NCBI GenBank assembly: GCA_003550305.1
Contig: QKYT01000104.1
Coordinates: 109,693-173,692 of the forward strand
Direction: 5' to 3'
Origin: Glomus cerebriforme
Taxonomy: Eukaryota; Glomeromycota; Glomeromycetes; Glomerales; Glomeraceae
Length of the DNA stretch: 64,000 nucleotides
The translations under genes were made by a program, and so were the position numbers. Of the stretch, positions 35,382-47,097 are shown piece by piece. The notes beneath the pieces were generated by a model, which was not told the DNA's origin, made no database searches, and worked only from the letters and a program-made list of their open reading frames with translations. Position 1 is the stretch's first letter. The number at the start of each line of letters is the position of its first letter.

Positions 35382-37333
35382 TTTTTAAAAATTTTAATAA
35401 TGTAGAAGGAAGAAGAGAAAAAAAAAATCGGCTGGTTTTTTTTTATTATTTGTAATACGATACTAAAAATGTCTACGATTTACAAAGGATAATAGATGAA
35501 TGAGTGAACATGAATTTTTGCGAATTTAGATACTAGGTTTGTGTAACACAATCTAAAATTCGCTTTAGGATTGATACTTTCTTTCAAACTTTTCCTAATT
35601 AACTTTTTTAAATGATGAATTTATATTTATTTGTTCTTATGATTTCTATTTTGATTACAATGACATCTCGTGATGTAATTGAATTAACGGAAAAGCCATT
35701 TTTATCTTTAAAAAAGCCTCCATAATAAACATGATATCATATTTACTCATATAAGTCATATTTTCTAATATTTACTACGCAGCTACGCCATATAAAACCC
35801 TGCGAACGTTGACCAATGAAATATTTCTAAATTTGTACATAATAACGACAATAACAATAAACACGACCTTGATTTTGATTGGATGAACTCTTATTTAGGA
35901 TAATGACAATTTAGTTCAATTTTGGTACTTGTCAGACTCATTCTTTTTTTTTTTTTATCGAAAAAAAAAAACCATAAATTTGGAAGTTTTTTCTTATTCC
36001 ATTCAAACTCTCTTTTTTTTTCACAAGCATGTTTTACATTCATAATAAATTTAATATACTGACACTGATATTTAATAATAAATTCTATAACGTGAGTAAA
36101 AATTTTTGTAAAAAAAAAAAAAATGTATTTGTATCAAATGAACGTAACGTAATATCTAACTTTTTATATTGAAAAATAACTTTAGACCAAAATATCCTAA
36201 ATAATACTTGTAGAATGAATACTTGTGGGTTTGTATATAATCAAATTTAATGAAATAATTATTTTATACATACAGTTATGAAAAAAAAAAAATTATGAAA
36301 TTTTTGGAGTTATGATTAAAAAACTCCCAAAAATTTTTAAATAATTTAATCGAAATTTTTTTTAGATATTTTATATGGATTTATGATGTATAATCCAAAC
36401 TTTAAAATTTAATCGTTTATTTGTTTTTAATTTATTTACCCATACTCTTAATGAAGGGTTATGCATTACAATTTAAAAGATTATTAATTATAATTTTTAA
36501 ATTCTTGGTTTTTTTTTACTATAGATAAATATTACAAACGTAAAATTCAAATCTTTTAAAATCTCCTATTTTGATCCCGCTGAATGAACTTTTATTCTTA
36601 TATTTCTGGGAGCTGGAGACTACACTACTATTGCTTGTAATTATTCACAAGTAATGGCTTTTCTTGTTTGGAGTATTATAGGGTCTCTTTACTCTCTTAT
36701 ACAATAAAGTACTTATAGGTGATGATATAAATGATGATACAGATGATGTAAGCAGAAAAGCCTTGTATGCAGTTAACATAGAAATTAATATATATTTGGT
36801 GTTATAGATTATGGAATTGTTGAAGAATTGAATTAATATTAGACTTGCTCAATTTATTTCAAATTATGATTTGTTTTATAGTTTTTGGTAACCATAAATT
36901 TTTTAATTTAGAAAATTTTTTCTTTTTTATCGTTTTAATATATCATATATAATTTTCTTATTAAATTATTATTATTATATTATAAATTATATCCAATTTT
37001 TTAAAAAGGAATATTTTATTTAATGATAATGCTAGTGACTAAGTGACATGCATGGCATGCTAAATATTTGCTATCAAAATGTGCATAGCAATAAATTGAT
37101 ATCATCTTTCAATTTTATGAATTTATGTGATATCAGTTAACTAAATTAAAAAAAAAACAGCGCTTATAAAAAATCTATTATTATTCTAAAATTCAAGTTG
37201 TAAATTAAATTTTAACAATTTTTTCTTTATCATGCATAATTAAATATAACGTTTTTTTTAACGCATCTGAAAAATAAGTCTATATATGATTGCATTTATG
37301 TTAATTAAATGAATAAAGTGTTTGTCTTCTTTC
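35382..37333. other. Intergenic region of 1.9 kb
   Basis: No gene is supported. The stretch 36560-36790 has a slightly more coding-like look (one frame reads GDDINDDTDDVSRKALYAVN) but is interrupted and unrecognised. The rest is AT-rich with homopolymers. Confidence 0.5.
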
Positions 37334-38548
37334 TTACCAATCTAAAGAGGTTCCTTTCTTATCGTCAAACATCGACCCACGATGCAATTCTTTAATGATT
37401 TTTCCTTCAATAATTGTTTTATCAATTATCATTGGGACATGACAAGGTGTAACACGACCATACCATATTCCATGACCATTTTGATATACAATGACATTTC
37501 CAGCAAATTGATGACCTAATTTATAAATAAAGTTGTTGAATTCACATTTTTTTTTTTTTTTAAAAAAAAAAAAAGAATTAAAAAAATTTAAATATTTCAT
37601 ACCTCCAACATGACTAGAGAGATAAACTGGTACACCTTGATTTCCAATGGAACCTAAATCCATTCGTTTCTCTTTTAAAACTTTTTCAAATTCATTCTTC
37701 AAAATTGGACCAGCAATACCACATCTTATATCACGTCTTTTATGTCCACAAATTAAAATTACAGCTTTATAAGGAATTTTTTCAACAAAAAAATTAAATT
37801 TTTCCTTATCATCCAAACTTTTATTTAATAAATATTGATCATAAAATTCTTTAACTTTTCCCGTGGAAACATTACGTACAATTAAATTATCAGGATAAAT
37901 CAAAATATCATTTCCAAAAAAAGAAAGAAATGTCAAGAAAGATAAACTAGAATTCTGTCTATTACTATTTGTAATTAATATTTTATTATCGTCATTTCCT
38001 TTTTTTTGTTGTTGATATTTATATATTTCCGATGAAAGACTTCCAGAGTCCAATTCAATAACTTTATCCCAATCGGATTTTCCTGTTGAAATTATTATAT
38101 GACGGGTATGTTGTTGTACAGTGCCATGTAAATTTGCTTCGTGATTAATTTTTAGGTTAGAAGGATAAGAAGGATGAATTGAACATGGGGATTGACAAGC
38201 AAGGCATGGATTTTCCGACGTAATCTCCTCAATAGAAATTGTTGTTTCTGTTGATGTTTTAAAATCTTTCAAAGATGATGATGATGATTTTGAAGAAAGA
38301 TTTGTTAAAGAATTCGTTGGAGAAGGATTTAGAGAAGAGTTGTTACTTGGCGATGAGTTTGAAGATGTTGACATTTTTCTATTATAAGTATTTTCAGTCA
38401 AAGATTTTTCTACAGACATAGGTGAGAGGGAAGATTGAACAGAGCTGCAACAATTTTCTATCATTTTATTACGAAAAAAGGCTGTAATAAAACTTTTATA
38501 TCGGGTCTTTGGAAAGGTAGAAGAAAGAAAGTAATTTCTAATAAACAT
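37334..38548 (-). CDS. AIM32: AIM32-like sucrase/ferredoxin (thioredoxin-like Fe-S) protein
   Basis: Two exons, 38548-37603 and 37515-37334, give 375 aa. Removing the 87-bp intron restores HVGGHQFAGN, the family motif. Other family features are CLACQSPC in the N-terminal half, CGHKRRDIRCG for the thioredoxin-like [2Fe-2S] site, and a C-terminal WYGRVTPCHVP. The N-terminus (MFIRNYFLSSTFPKTRYKSF) is basic and Ser-rich, consistent with a mitochondrial presequence; a Ser-rich linker follows. Yeast Aim32 is a mitochondrial thioredoxin-like ferredoxin linked to redox quality control. The intron is a multiple of three and has no in-frame stop, so retention would insert 29 residues inside the motif. 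The symbol is by family resemblance. Confidence 0.82.
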   Translation of the reverse strand: MFIRNYFLSSTFPKTRYKSFITAFFRNKMIENCCSSVQSSLSPMSVEKSLTENTYNRKMSTSSNSSPSNNSSLNPSPTNSLTNLSSKSSSSSLKDFKTSTETTISIEEITSENPCLACQSPCSIHPSYPSNLKINHEANLHGTVQQHTRHIIISTGKSDWDKVIELDSGSLSSEIYKYQQQKKGNDDNKILITNSNRQNSSLSFLTFLSFFGNDILIYPDNLIVRNVSTGKVKEFYDQYLLNKSLDDKEKFNFFVEKIPYKAVILICGHKRRDIRCGIAGPILKNEFEKVLKEKRMDLGSIGNQGVPVYLSSHVGGMKYLNFFNSFFFFKKKKKCEFNNFIYKLGHQFAGNVIVYQNGHGIWYGRVTPCHVPMIIDKTIIEGKIIKELHRGSMFDDKKGTSLDW

Positions 38549-39032
38549 GGTGAAAGAAAAAATTTACTCCTAAAAATATACATATATATATTTTTTTTAA
38601 ATGACTAAAATAAAATATATTACGTCAGTTCGCATAAGCCATCTGCCGTTTATAGTTCCGTTCCGTACCTTTTAAAGTTAATTTTTTTGCCGATCAATAA
38701 TTTTCAATGAATCACATGGTTATTGTCTAGAACATATGATTTTACTCCAGTTCCGATGAATCTTAAGATATAACAAATAACAAATAATAATCATCGTCAA
38801 ATACTGCGGATAAAACTAGCATTTACTTTTTCGCTTCTAAATAGCAAGATACTTTACCAACAAATGTGTCATTTAATTTACATTCGACTAATTAAAAGAT
38901 TTTAAATTGTAAAAGATAATTTTTTCTAATAAAACTGAATGTTTTTATATCCCACCTTATATTTGAAATAACATAGTTACAGTATTCAATAAATATCGAT
39001 TCAAATTGATATATCCTTTTGATTCATGCTAT
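38549..39032. other. Intergenic region
   Basis: Upstream flank of the AIM32-like gene and 3' flank of the Ser/Asp-repeat gene. I see no gene or clear element. Confidence 0.5.
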
Positions 39033-40533
39033 TTATTTAATGTAAACTCCTGTATGGCTTTTCATTCTTACGCGAATCTTTCCATTACATTTAATAAATA
39101 AACGATTGTTTGTTCTAAATACTTGTTCATCATCTTCATTATGAGAACTTTTGGTTGACTCTACATCCTCCTCATCCTCACTGCTATCTGAAGAATTATC
39201 ATTTTTTGAATTATCATCACTTGGTTTATCATCATTATTACCGTTAGAGCTCTTTGTGTAAGTATTATTACTAGAGCTATCATCATCGCTATTATCATCA
39301 TCTTTCCTAACATCGGTTTCATGATCGTTATTATCATCCTCTTTCTTAACATTATCATCATCATCACTAGATGACTCATTATCATCATCGCTATTATCAT
39401 CATCTTTCTTAACATCGGTTTCATGGCCGTCATTATCATCCTCTTTCTTAACATCATCATCATTATCACTAGATGACTCATTATCATCATCGCTATTATC
39501 TTTTTTCTTAACATCATCATCACTAGATGACTCATTATCATCATCGCTATTATCTTTTTTCTTAACATCATCATCATCACTAGATGACTCAATGTCATCA
39601 TNGCTATTATCATCTTTTTTTTTATNATCATCGTCACTAGATGACTCAATGTCATCATCGCTATTATCATCTTTTTTTTTATCATCATCGTCACTAGANG
39701 ACTCAATNNCATNATCNNNATNACTAGATGACTCGTTATCATCATCGCTACCGTCTTCATCTTTTTTCTTAACATAATCATCATCATTAGATGACTCGTT
39801 ATCATCATCGCTACTGTCACTGCTATTATTCTCACTAGATGATTCAATTTCAACATCATTAACATCATTATTAATGCCATCAATACTAGAATCGCTACTA
39901 GAATCACTGTTAGAGTCACTACTGGAATTGATACTAAAATTGATAGAATCACTGCTAGAATCTATAGAATCACTACTGGAGTCGATAGAATCACTGCTAG
40001 AATCTATAGAATCACTACTGGAGTCGATAGAATCACTGCTAGAATCTATAGAATCACTGCTGGAATCGATAGAATCACTGCTAGATTCACTAATATCGCT
40101 GCTAGAATCGATAGAATCACTGCTAGAATCACTAGGATCACTGCTAGATTCACTAGGATCGCTGCTAGATTCAATAGAATCACTGCTAGAATCACTGGGA
40201 TCGCTGCTAGATTCAATAGAATCACTGCTAGAATCACTGGGATCGCTGCTAGAATCGCCACTAATACTCTTCTCAGAATAGAACTATTTAAACAAAATGA
40301 AATAAATTATTTATTTATTTATTTACTTAAAAAAATACGAAAAAACGTAAACTTTGACATAACTTACAAAATTCCCTCCAGAATCTGAAGTATCTAAATT
40401 CATTTGTTCATTTTGATCAGATACTGACGATGAATCTGAATAAAATACGTTTTAGGTTGGATAAATTTTAAAAATCTTTTTCGTTTTTATCATTTAAATA
40501 AAACCAAAATAATTTACCAGATGAAGTAGCCAT
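39033..40533 (-). CDS. Acidic Ser/Asp-repeat protein with conserved-looking basic tail
   Basis: Three exons (40533-40518, 40435-40368, 40283-39033) join in phase to 444 aa, with scattered N bases at 39602-39722. The N-terminus MATSS then DSSSVSDQNEQMNLDTSDSG is followed by about 115 residues of SSSDSIDSSSD-type repeats. Next are about 8 units of the DDNSDDDIESSSDDDDVKKK type, then a mixed acidic segment. The end changes abruptly to a non-repetitive basic tail (RTNNRLFIKCNGKIRVRMKS, then HTGVYIK). Such Ser-Asp tracts are ideal casein kinase 2 sites, as in nucleolar SRP40/Nopp140-type chaperones, but no family can be assigned. Both plus-strand frames across the repeat are shadows. The repeat explains the ambiguous bases. 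Confidence 0.7.
39420..40258. repeat. Degenerate short-period tandem repeats (Ser/Asp coding)
   Basis: Two repeat types are in frame. One is a 9- to 30-bp array based on AATCACTGCTAGA words (about 39890-40258). The other is an array of about 60-66 bp units, built on TCATCATC and ACTAGATGACTCA words (39420-39830). Ambiguous bases cluster in the second array. Confidence 0.75.
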
Positions 40534-41717
40534 TTTATTTTTGACAATAAAGTCGAAAAGTAAAGAAAGAAAGGAGAGCGGTATCAAAAAAATATATATA
40601 TATTTATAGGAAAAATTCTATCCATAAAAGGTAAATGTAAACGATGACGATCTACGCTAAGCGATGTCCTATGTCAAAAATACGCAAGTTACACGAGAAA
40701 GTCACGTGATTATTTTAAAACAAAGAAAAGTTGCACGAAACATAGTGAGTCAGTCGCTTTTTTTGATATATATATTATATATATACGGTATATCTGGTAA
40801 TATTGGAAAACTACTTGTATTTTTTTGTATTTTTAACCAGCGCGCCGCGCGCGTGATGCCGAAAATTATTCCTCACCTGACACGTGCCTTATTTAGCGCA
40901 GTGAAATCAGCATCACGATTCGAAAATATTATCCTCACGGGGTGGAATTGTAAGGAAATTACAAAGTGAATCTTTTTATCTCCTGCTGAAATATATTCGT
41001 TCTAAACAAACCATCTTTGCGAGACTGTGGTAGAATTGGGTTAGAGCTCGATGTTTCGTTCTTTTTAAAGATGATATACTCCAATTTTATGACTCTTTAC
41101 AGCCAGTACATTGTGTATGGACCATACGTGCATTGGAAAAATGCATATACATCAAGTAAATATAAGCATTGTAAATTTCACATTTCTTATTGAAATGTAA
41201 ACGTACAACTTATTGTAATTAGAATCCCAAAAATTAATAATTACTTTTTTTTTAGCTTGACCCGAAAATGACCTTTTATATAACGGAAAACAAAAATACT
41301 GGTCAAAACTCCAAATAAATCGCGCGCTTTATTAGAGGTACAGTATAATTAAGATAATATCCCAACAACAACAAGGTCTGATCCTAACTATCCTAACTAC
41401 ATGTCTCCAATTTTTATAAAAAAGCGACACCGTTCTGCTAATGACACGGTCATAGCTATACCGCCTAGCCACTATTTTTAGCAACCAACAAAGGGTGACA
41501 TGATAAGCATGATAAGCAGATCATCACGGCATTTAAATGTTGATCAGAATTACTGATCAAATAATCATATGATTTACCAGATGACCAACCATTATCTGTT
41601 TATGGCTTAGATTGCTATTAAATATGGAAACAATGATATAAATAAAATAAAATCGAATTAACTTCCCCCTTTCCCCCTTTCAAATTTTTTTTTTTTTTTC
41701 ATATACTAAATGATACT
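40534..41717. other. Intergenic region with CACGTG sites and a CpG-rich spot
   Basis: TCACGTGA lies at 40702-40709, 169 bp upstream of the Ser/Asp-repeat start, and CACGTG again at 40881-40886. A striking GCGCGCCGCGCGCG stretch lies at 40840-40853 in otherwise AT-rich DNA. A frame at 40664-40969 has no recognisable motif and I do not call it a gene. A poly-T run precedes the BTB-TLDc start. Confidence 0.5.
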
Positions 41718-43449
41718 ATGTTTTTATCAACACTTTCACAAGATCTTAGTAAAATTTTAGAAAATAAACTTTGTTATGATTTTATAATAACAGCAGGTGA
41801 AGGAGTTGATATCAAAACTTTTAAAGTTCATTCTGCGATATTATGCGCTAGATGTCCTTACTTTCAAGTGGCTTTGTCAAATAGTTGGATAAAGAAAGAA
41901 AATGATAAATTTACATTCACCAAACCGAACATTTCTCCAAAGATATTTGATGTAATATTAAAGTAAGTGAAAAAAAGTTACATATTTAAAACTTTTCATA
42001 CGCATTTTTAATTTAATACCCATTTTTTTAAAGATATTTGTACGATGGTACAATTGATTTAGATAAACAAGAATCTTCAGATTTGATTCTTCTTCTTGAA
42101 GCTTCAGATGAATTGTGTTTGAGTGAATTGTACGAGCATATTCAAGATTTTATTATAACAAAAAGGGTATATTGGTTACGCGAAAATTTTTCATCTATTG
42201 CAAAAACAGTTTATCAACATCCAACTTTCGCAAAACTACAAAAACTTTTTACAGAAATGATTTATGAAAATCCTGAAAGTTTATTTAAATTAGAAACTTT
42301 ATCCGAGTTACCTGAAGATATTGTTTTATTTTTGTTAGGTCGTGATGATTTCTTTATGAAAGAAATTCAAATATGGGAGCAAATTATTAAATGGGGAATA
42401 TTACAAAATCCTCATTTGAATCCGGATATTACGAAATGGACGAATGAAGACTTTGAAACATTAAAAAATAGATTGCAAAAATTAATCCCTTTAATTAGAT
42501 TTTATCAAATGTCATTCAAAGAATTTAATGATAAAGTTGTACCTTATAAAGAAATTTTACCAGGTAAACTGTAAACATTTCAATTTGAAAATTTGTTGAT
42601 ATTCCTTTCAATTCTAATTGAATTTTTATATTAGATGATCTTTATAAATGCATATTAAATTTTCATTCAAGGTGGTTTAAATTATCTTTTCGAGATCCTG
42701 CAAGAGTGAAACCAATTGATTCAACAATCATAAATTATAAGGATGCTGCAATTCTATCAAGTTGGATCGATGGTAAAGACAAAGTTAATGATAATATTAG
42801 GCCTATAATGTACGAGTTTTATAATAATCCTTATAACTTTAAGCTTCTTTATCGTGGTAGCCGGGATGGATTTTCTTATGGAACTTTAAAGAAACATTGT
42901 TATTATAAAGGTCCAACAATTATTGTGACAAAAATTGCAGGCAAACAAGGGTTAATTGGAGGGTATAATCCAATGTATTGGTCAACATCAGAGTTATCAT
43001 GTTTGTCACAAACAAAAAAAGGTTTTATATTCTCCACAAAAGGAGGTAAAAATAATTTTCAAGAAGGAGCAACAATTGCTAGAATGAGGTATGATTATTA
43101 TTCTCATTTTACAGCTTATAAAGGTTATCCTTATCTAAGCTTTGGATTTAATAATTTATCATTTCATGGTAGAGAATGTCATGTTAGATATTCACATAGT
43201 TTATATTTTACTCCTCAAATTAAAGAACAGAATAATTATTCTTTAGATGAATTTGAAGTTTTTGCAATAATTCCAAAATCAAGATTTAGATATTGGAAAA
43301 ATAATTTAATATTTTATAGTTTGTACATTTTTGATATGAGATTTTATGAAGAATGTTTTATTTTCCTTGAAAAATTAATGTTTTTAATTATTTTATTTTT
43401 AATTTTATTAGGTTTTTTAATTAATTTCTTAGAATCCTATTTTGATTAA
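41718..43449 (+). CDS. BTB-BACK-TLDc protein with C-terminal hydrophobic tail
   Basis: Exons 41718-41962, 42034-42563 and 42635-43449 join in phase to 529 aa. BTB/POZ covers about 15-125 (CYDFIITAGEG, FKVHSAILCARCPYFQVAL, KYLYDGTIDL). A BACK-like helical region covers about 130-255 (IWEQIIKWGI). A TLDc domain follows from about 290 to 460 (KLLYRGSRDGFSYGTLKKHC, GGYNPMYW, GFIFSTKGG, FGFNNLSFHGRECHV). TLDc is otherwise found in OXR1/V-ATPase-interacting proteins. BTB-TLDc is a hallmark expanded layout of Rhizophagus, probably CUL3 adaptors. Unusually, the protein runs on after the domain into a strongly hydrophobic stretch (LMFLIILFLILLGFLINFL) near its C-terminus. This could be a tail anchor. 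Confidence 0.85.
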
Positions 43450-45753
43450 AGAATAATTAGTAACTTAATTTTTTTTTTTTTTTTTTTTACTGTTTTAAAA
43501 ATACTTTATATTTATAATTTACATTAAAAACACAAATTTTTGAATATTTGAAATAATATATAATTTATTAGCTAAAAATTTTATTTAATATTACTGAAAT
43601 ATATACACCATTAAACTAATAAAAGTTATATATATATTTTTAATGAAGTTTTATATACCCTATAATAACCATTTCTAGATACAATTATGATAATTTAGAA
43701 ATGGACTTCAGTCCTATTTATATAAGAACAAACAATGTCAAAAATAAACTAATAACATTAACGTTAGTGCCTTTCTGATGCTAATAAATCTCTTGGGAAT
43801 TTTGAACGAAAATTGTTATTTGCAAATCCAGAGGTCTTTGTTACAATGCATATCCCCTCGAATCTGATATTTATATGCTAACTTTTATCTCAGATAATGG
43901 TACTTATGGTTAATCTCATATCACACACAACCAATGTACGAATTTTTCTGAATATTAATTACGCACTGTTACAAGAAAAAATCTGTATCGAAAATATTAG
44001 TATACACACAACATCTCATTTTTACATAATTCAATTTTTTTATTATCATATGTTTAATATATCATATTCATTATTGAGAGCATTATACTATTGTTATATC
44101 ATGATACTAGATATTTTATGAATATTAATCACATATAGGAATTTAAGAAACGTAACAATTGAGATTCTTCTTGACGAAACAGCTTCTTTTCATCAGCTTC
44201 AATTTCAATTGACATCCCGAAATCAAACACATAAATAACCTTTTTCATTAACTAAATTATTTTCAATGCCTTGAGAGCCTTATTCTTCTGCCATCTCTCT
44301 ATTTTATTATGGTAACTCAACATAGTACCAATAATAGTAATACCCGTAATATGGCCCCATAATATCCATAACTTTCTTTTAATAGTTCGAATAAAATTTA
44401 CTGTTTTTGTATAGATTTAAAGCCTTCAAAGTCCATGGAATTTGCATTTGTAAAGTCCCTGCAGTTTGCTCATAATCATTTGGTCTCAAACTCAAATACC
44501 GAAAAATCAAAAACCTGTTCCTTGTGTTTGTTGTCATGTTTCCTGAACACTATAGAACATGGATACATCTCTTGGGTGAGAACTAATATTTCTGGGAATT
44601 TTGAAATTCCTAAAACTTTGCAGATTTGTTGTAAATATATAATTTTGGCATATGCTTCAGACTGGTTGACTCACATTGAAGAGGATGTGAAATGTGAAGC
44701 TCCAAATGATTGTTTTTTGGTCAATGAAGGAACCAGTGATAATTATAGTACTCTGTATTGAATTTGTGATGACGTCATATAATTACAAATTTGTAAAAAT
44801 TTTTTCACTATTACCAATGATTTCGAATGCCATTCCCATAAATTCCATTATTAATAAGACAGAAGTACAAAAGGATCATATTAGGGTCCTCATTTGAGTC
44901 TTTCTGCTTCCAAAAATAATATTTTCATCCTTTGTTTAATATAATAAACATATTGGTTTCTATAGCAGTATAATTGTTATATCTTGTTCACGAAAATTAT
45001 AATTTTGACTTCTAAGAATTCTTCTCAATGGGTTATTCTTGTAGGCCAAAGGCCACAAACATAATGTGAAAGTTAGGGATTGGAATACAACATAGTAAAT
45101 CTCCATTTTTTTTGCCGATCTGATTTCAAGTAATTTCCAATGCCGCCTAATTGCTGATCATTTTTGCTAGAATTAGAAACTGGCTCAGAGTCAGGTTGGC
45201 CATCTATAAAAAAAAATGATTTCAATCCCAATGACGGAATCAATGATTAATATTCTTCTAGCCTTAGAAGCCCTAAAAAAGGGGGGGTAAAAGTAAATAA
45301 ATACTACGAAAATATAAACCGCCATGAAAGGCATCTGTTGAATAAAATGCAAGGCAAATTTTAAGCTATATGATTGAACCTACATGTTCAAATCATTAAT
45401 TAAATAAGCAATTCATCAGTTAACCTAAGAAAGGTATAACCAGTAACCATTTCATTATGAAGAGAATGAAAATCAACTTCTACAAGACTCCCTTTAAAAA
45501 AAATGATAAGTTGTTTCATATCATCGATCAGCAGACAGCAGGAGTATTTGAGGACACTTTCAAAAAAATAAAGTAGCTACAAATGTGCAATTAATAGTCA
45601 TACAGTTCTGAAAACTGAAAAAAAAGAAAAAATTCATTTTAGGATGATATATAAGAAATCGAATGTCGCACATTTGCACAAATCTGTCAGACGATCCATA
45701 ATTACGATAATTACGATACTTAATGATTAAAGAATGAAGTACAAAGAGATATA
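43450..45753. other. Relic-rich intergenic region
   Basis: No intact gene. Protein-like fragments survive on the minus strand at about 44110-44245 (one frame reads VIYVFDFGMSIEIEADEKKL and continues to a stop) and 45055-45206. Frames at 43897-44121 and 44435-44897 lack motifs. Frame changes and stops suggest old, decayed genes or transposon pieces. Confidence 0.5.
45055..45206 (-). pseudogene. Coding-like remnant, possible terminal exon
   Basis: After a run of T and a TAG acceptor-like site (minus strand, about 45207), a frame of about 44 codons opens: DGQPDSEPVSNSSKNDQQLG, then GIGNYLKSDRQKKW, ending at a stop after YSNP. Upstream on the same strand (45330-45560) are frame-shifted coding-like pieces (FKGSLVEVDFHSLHNEM). 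I cannot identify the parent family. A decayed gene is more likely than a live one. Confidence 0.35.
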
Positions 45754-46260
45754 TTGGAAACAGTTACAACAAAAGGAAAGGTCGGATGTGTGTTTGGTGA
45801 AGAAATGGATGAAAGAAAAAAGGAAATATTGAAAGAAATATACGAAATAAGAAAACAAATTAAACGAAAAGGAGAAGAGATTGAAGAGAAAATATTCTCT
45901 TTAATAGAAGAAGAAAGTAAATTGGATTGGATGAGGAAAAGAAGGAAAGTCCTCATTAAGGAAAAGGAGAAAATAGAACAAAAGGAATGGGAAGAAATGA
46001 GTTTTATGTCATGGGAAGATTCAAGAGGAGAAAATAGAAGAAAAGAGAAAAAAAAGGAAATACAAGAAGAAATAAAAGAATTAAAAGAAGAAAGGAACGA
46101 GAGATGGAACACGAAGACACACATAAGTCACCTAAAAGAAAAATTGGTAGAAGTAGAAGGAATATTGGATGATAGGTTTATGGAAATAGAGGAAGAAGCT
46201 AATGAAATACAGGAGGAAATAGATAGAAAATATGATGAAATAAAGAAATTGTATTTATAA
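45754..46260 (+). CDS. Coiled-coil ORF of purine-rich composition, probable mobile-element fragment
   Basis: An open frame of 168 codons is almost entirely Glu/Lys/Arg/Ile with heptad-like spacing (EEMDERKKEILKEIYEIRKQ, then IKRKGEEIEEKI). The coding strand is strikingly purine-rich compared with neighbours. Similar coiled-coil sequence continues past the stop to about 46455 but is interrupted by stops (near 46260, 46340 and 46350). This suggests a longer ORF that has decayed. I infer a fragment of a retroelement or other repeat ORF, because such coiled-coil leaders occur in non-LTR elements. No reverse transcriptase or integrase motif is present here. A small genuine coiled-coil gene is the alternative. 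Confidence 0.4.
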   Translation: METVTTKGKVGCVFGEEMDERKKEILKEIYEIRKQIKRKGEEIEEKIFSLIEEESKLDWMRKRRKVLIKEKEKIEQKEWEEMSFMSWEDSRGENRRKEKKKEIQEEIKELKEERNERWNTKTHISHLKEKLVEVEGILDDRFMEIEEEANEIQEEIDRKYDEIKKLYL

Positions 46261-47097
46261 AATAGAATTGATCATGATAGGAGTCGAATTAGATGAAATA
46301 ACAGAAAAATCAGAGGCAATGTTTAAGGAAAGGAAATAAGAGTTGTTTGAATAGATAAATTTAATGGATGAGTTATGGAAAGAAAGGAATGAAATTATTA
46401 AAGAGGAAATTAAATTACAGGGAGAAGTATCGAGAAATAGCGCTAAGTTATAAGTCACTACAGGAGTTAGTATTTTATTATAGAATAACAAAGAAACCCC
46501 GAGATTGTGAGGATTTTCAAGCGATTTGATTATAAATATCATAGTATCAGAATTTAACAAAGAATATATTATTTATTATTTATCTGGTAGCTTACTCCCA
46601 AATAATCAGAATTGTACAAAAATATAATCCAAGATCTTGACAAACGCCAGCTAATATTATTGTTAAAGGATAAAAAATTAGGTTTAAACTTATAAATCTA
46701 CGAAAAGAAATTGTATCTGTACTTTATCTGAAAGTTTATTTTTTCTATTTTAGTCAGGTACATTTACATTAATCAAATAAAATTTTTCTTATTTAAGCAC
46801 GCATCGATCATATAAGTCCCACCCCGTGAGTACTATTAAAAGAACGTTTTTTTTTCGTAGAAAAGTAGTTGGATGATGATTTTTTTTTTTTGGAAAATAT
46901 GATATTACATATTTTCAAGTAAAACTACTGTTCCCTGGAAGAATCAACTTCCCATAATTTAAACAATAATATATACATATACAGTATCAATTTATTTAAT
47001 TTACTTTAATAATAATTTAAATGCAGTTATAATAAAAATTTTTTTTCGTAGAAATATGAATAAATTCAAAAAAGAAAAAGAAATGACTAAAATTTAA
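46261..47097. other. Tail of coiled-coil remnant and 3' flank of TRPC
   Basis: The first 200 bp carry broken coiled-coil coding sequence on the plus strand. The rest is AT-rich 3' flank of the minus-strand TRPC gene. Nothing else is supported. Confidence 0.5.

Noticed and set aside
39161..39952. Minus-strand Met/Ile/Leu-rich frame of 263 codons
   Set aside because: Wrong frame of the same Ser/Asp repeat gene; no splice support.
39874..40281. Plus-strand leucine/serine repeat frame
   Set aside because: It is the complement of the Ser/Asp repeats. The minus strand has exons, start, stop and a non-repetitive tail.
45720..46124. Minus-strand Ser/Phe-rich frame of 134 codons
   Set aside because: Composition is the exact shadow of the purine-rich coiled-coil frame on the plus strand.
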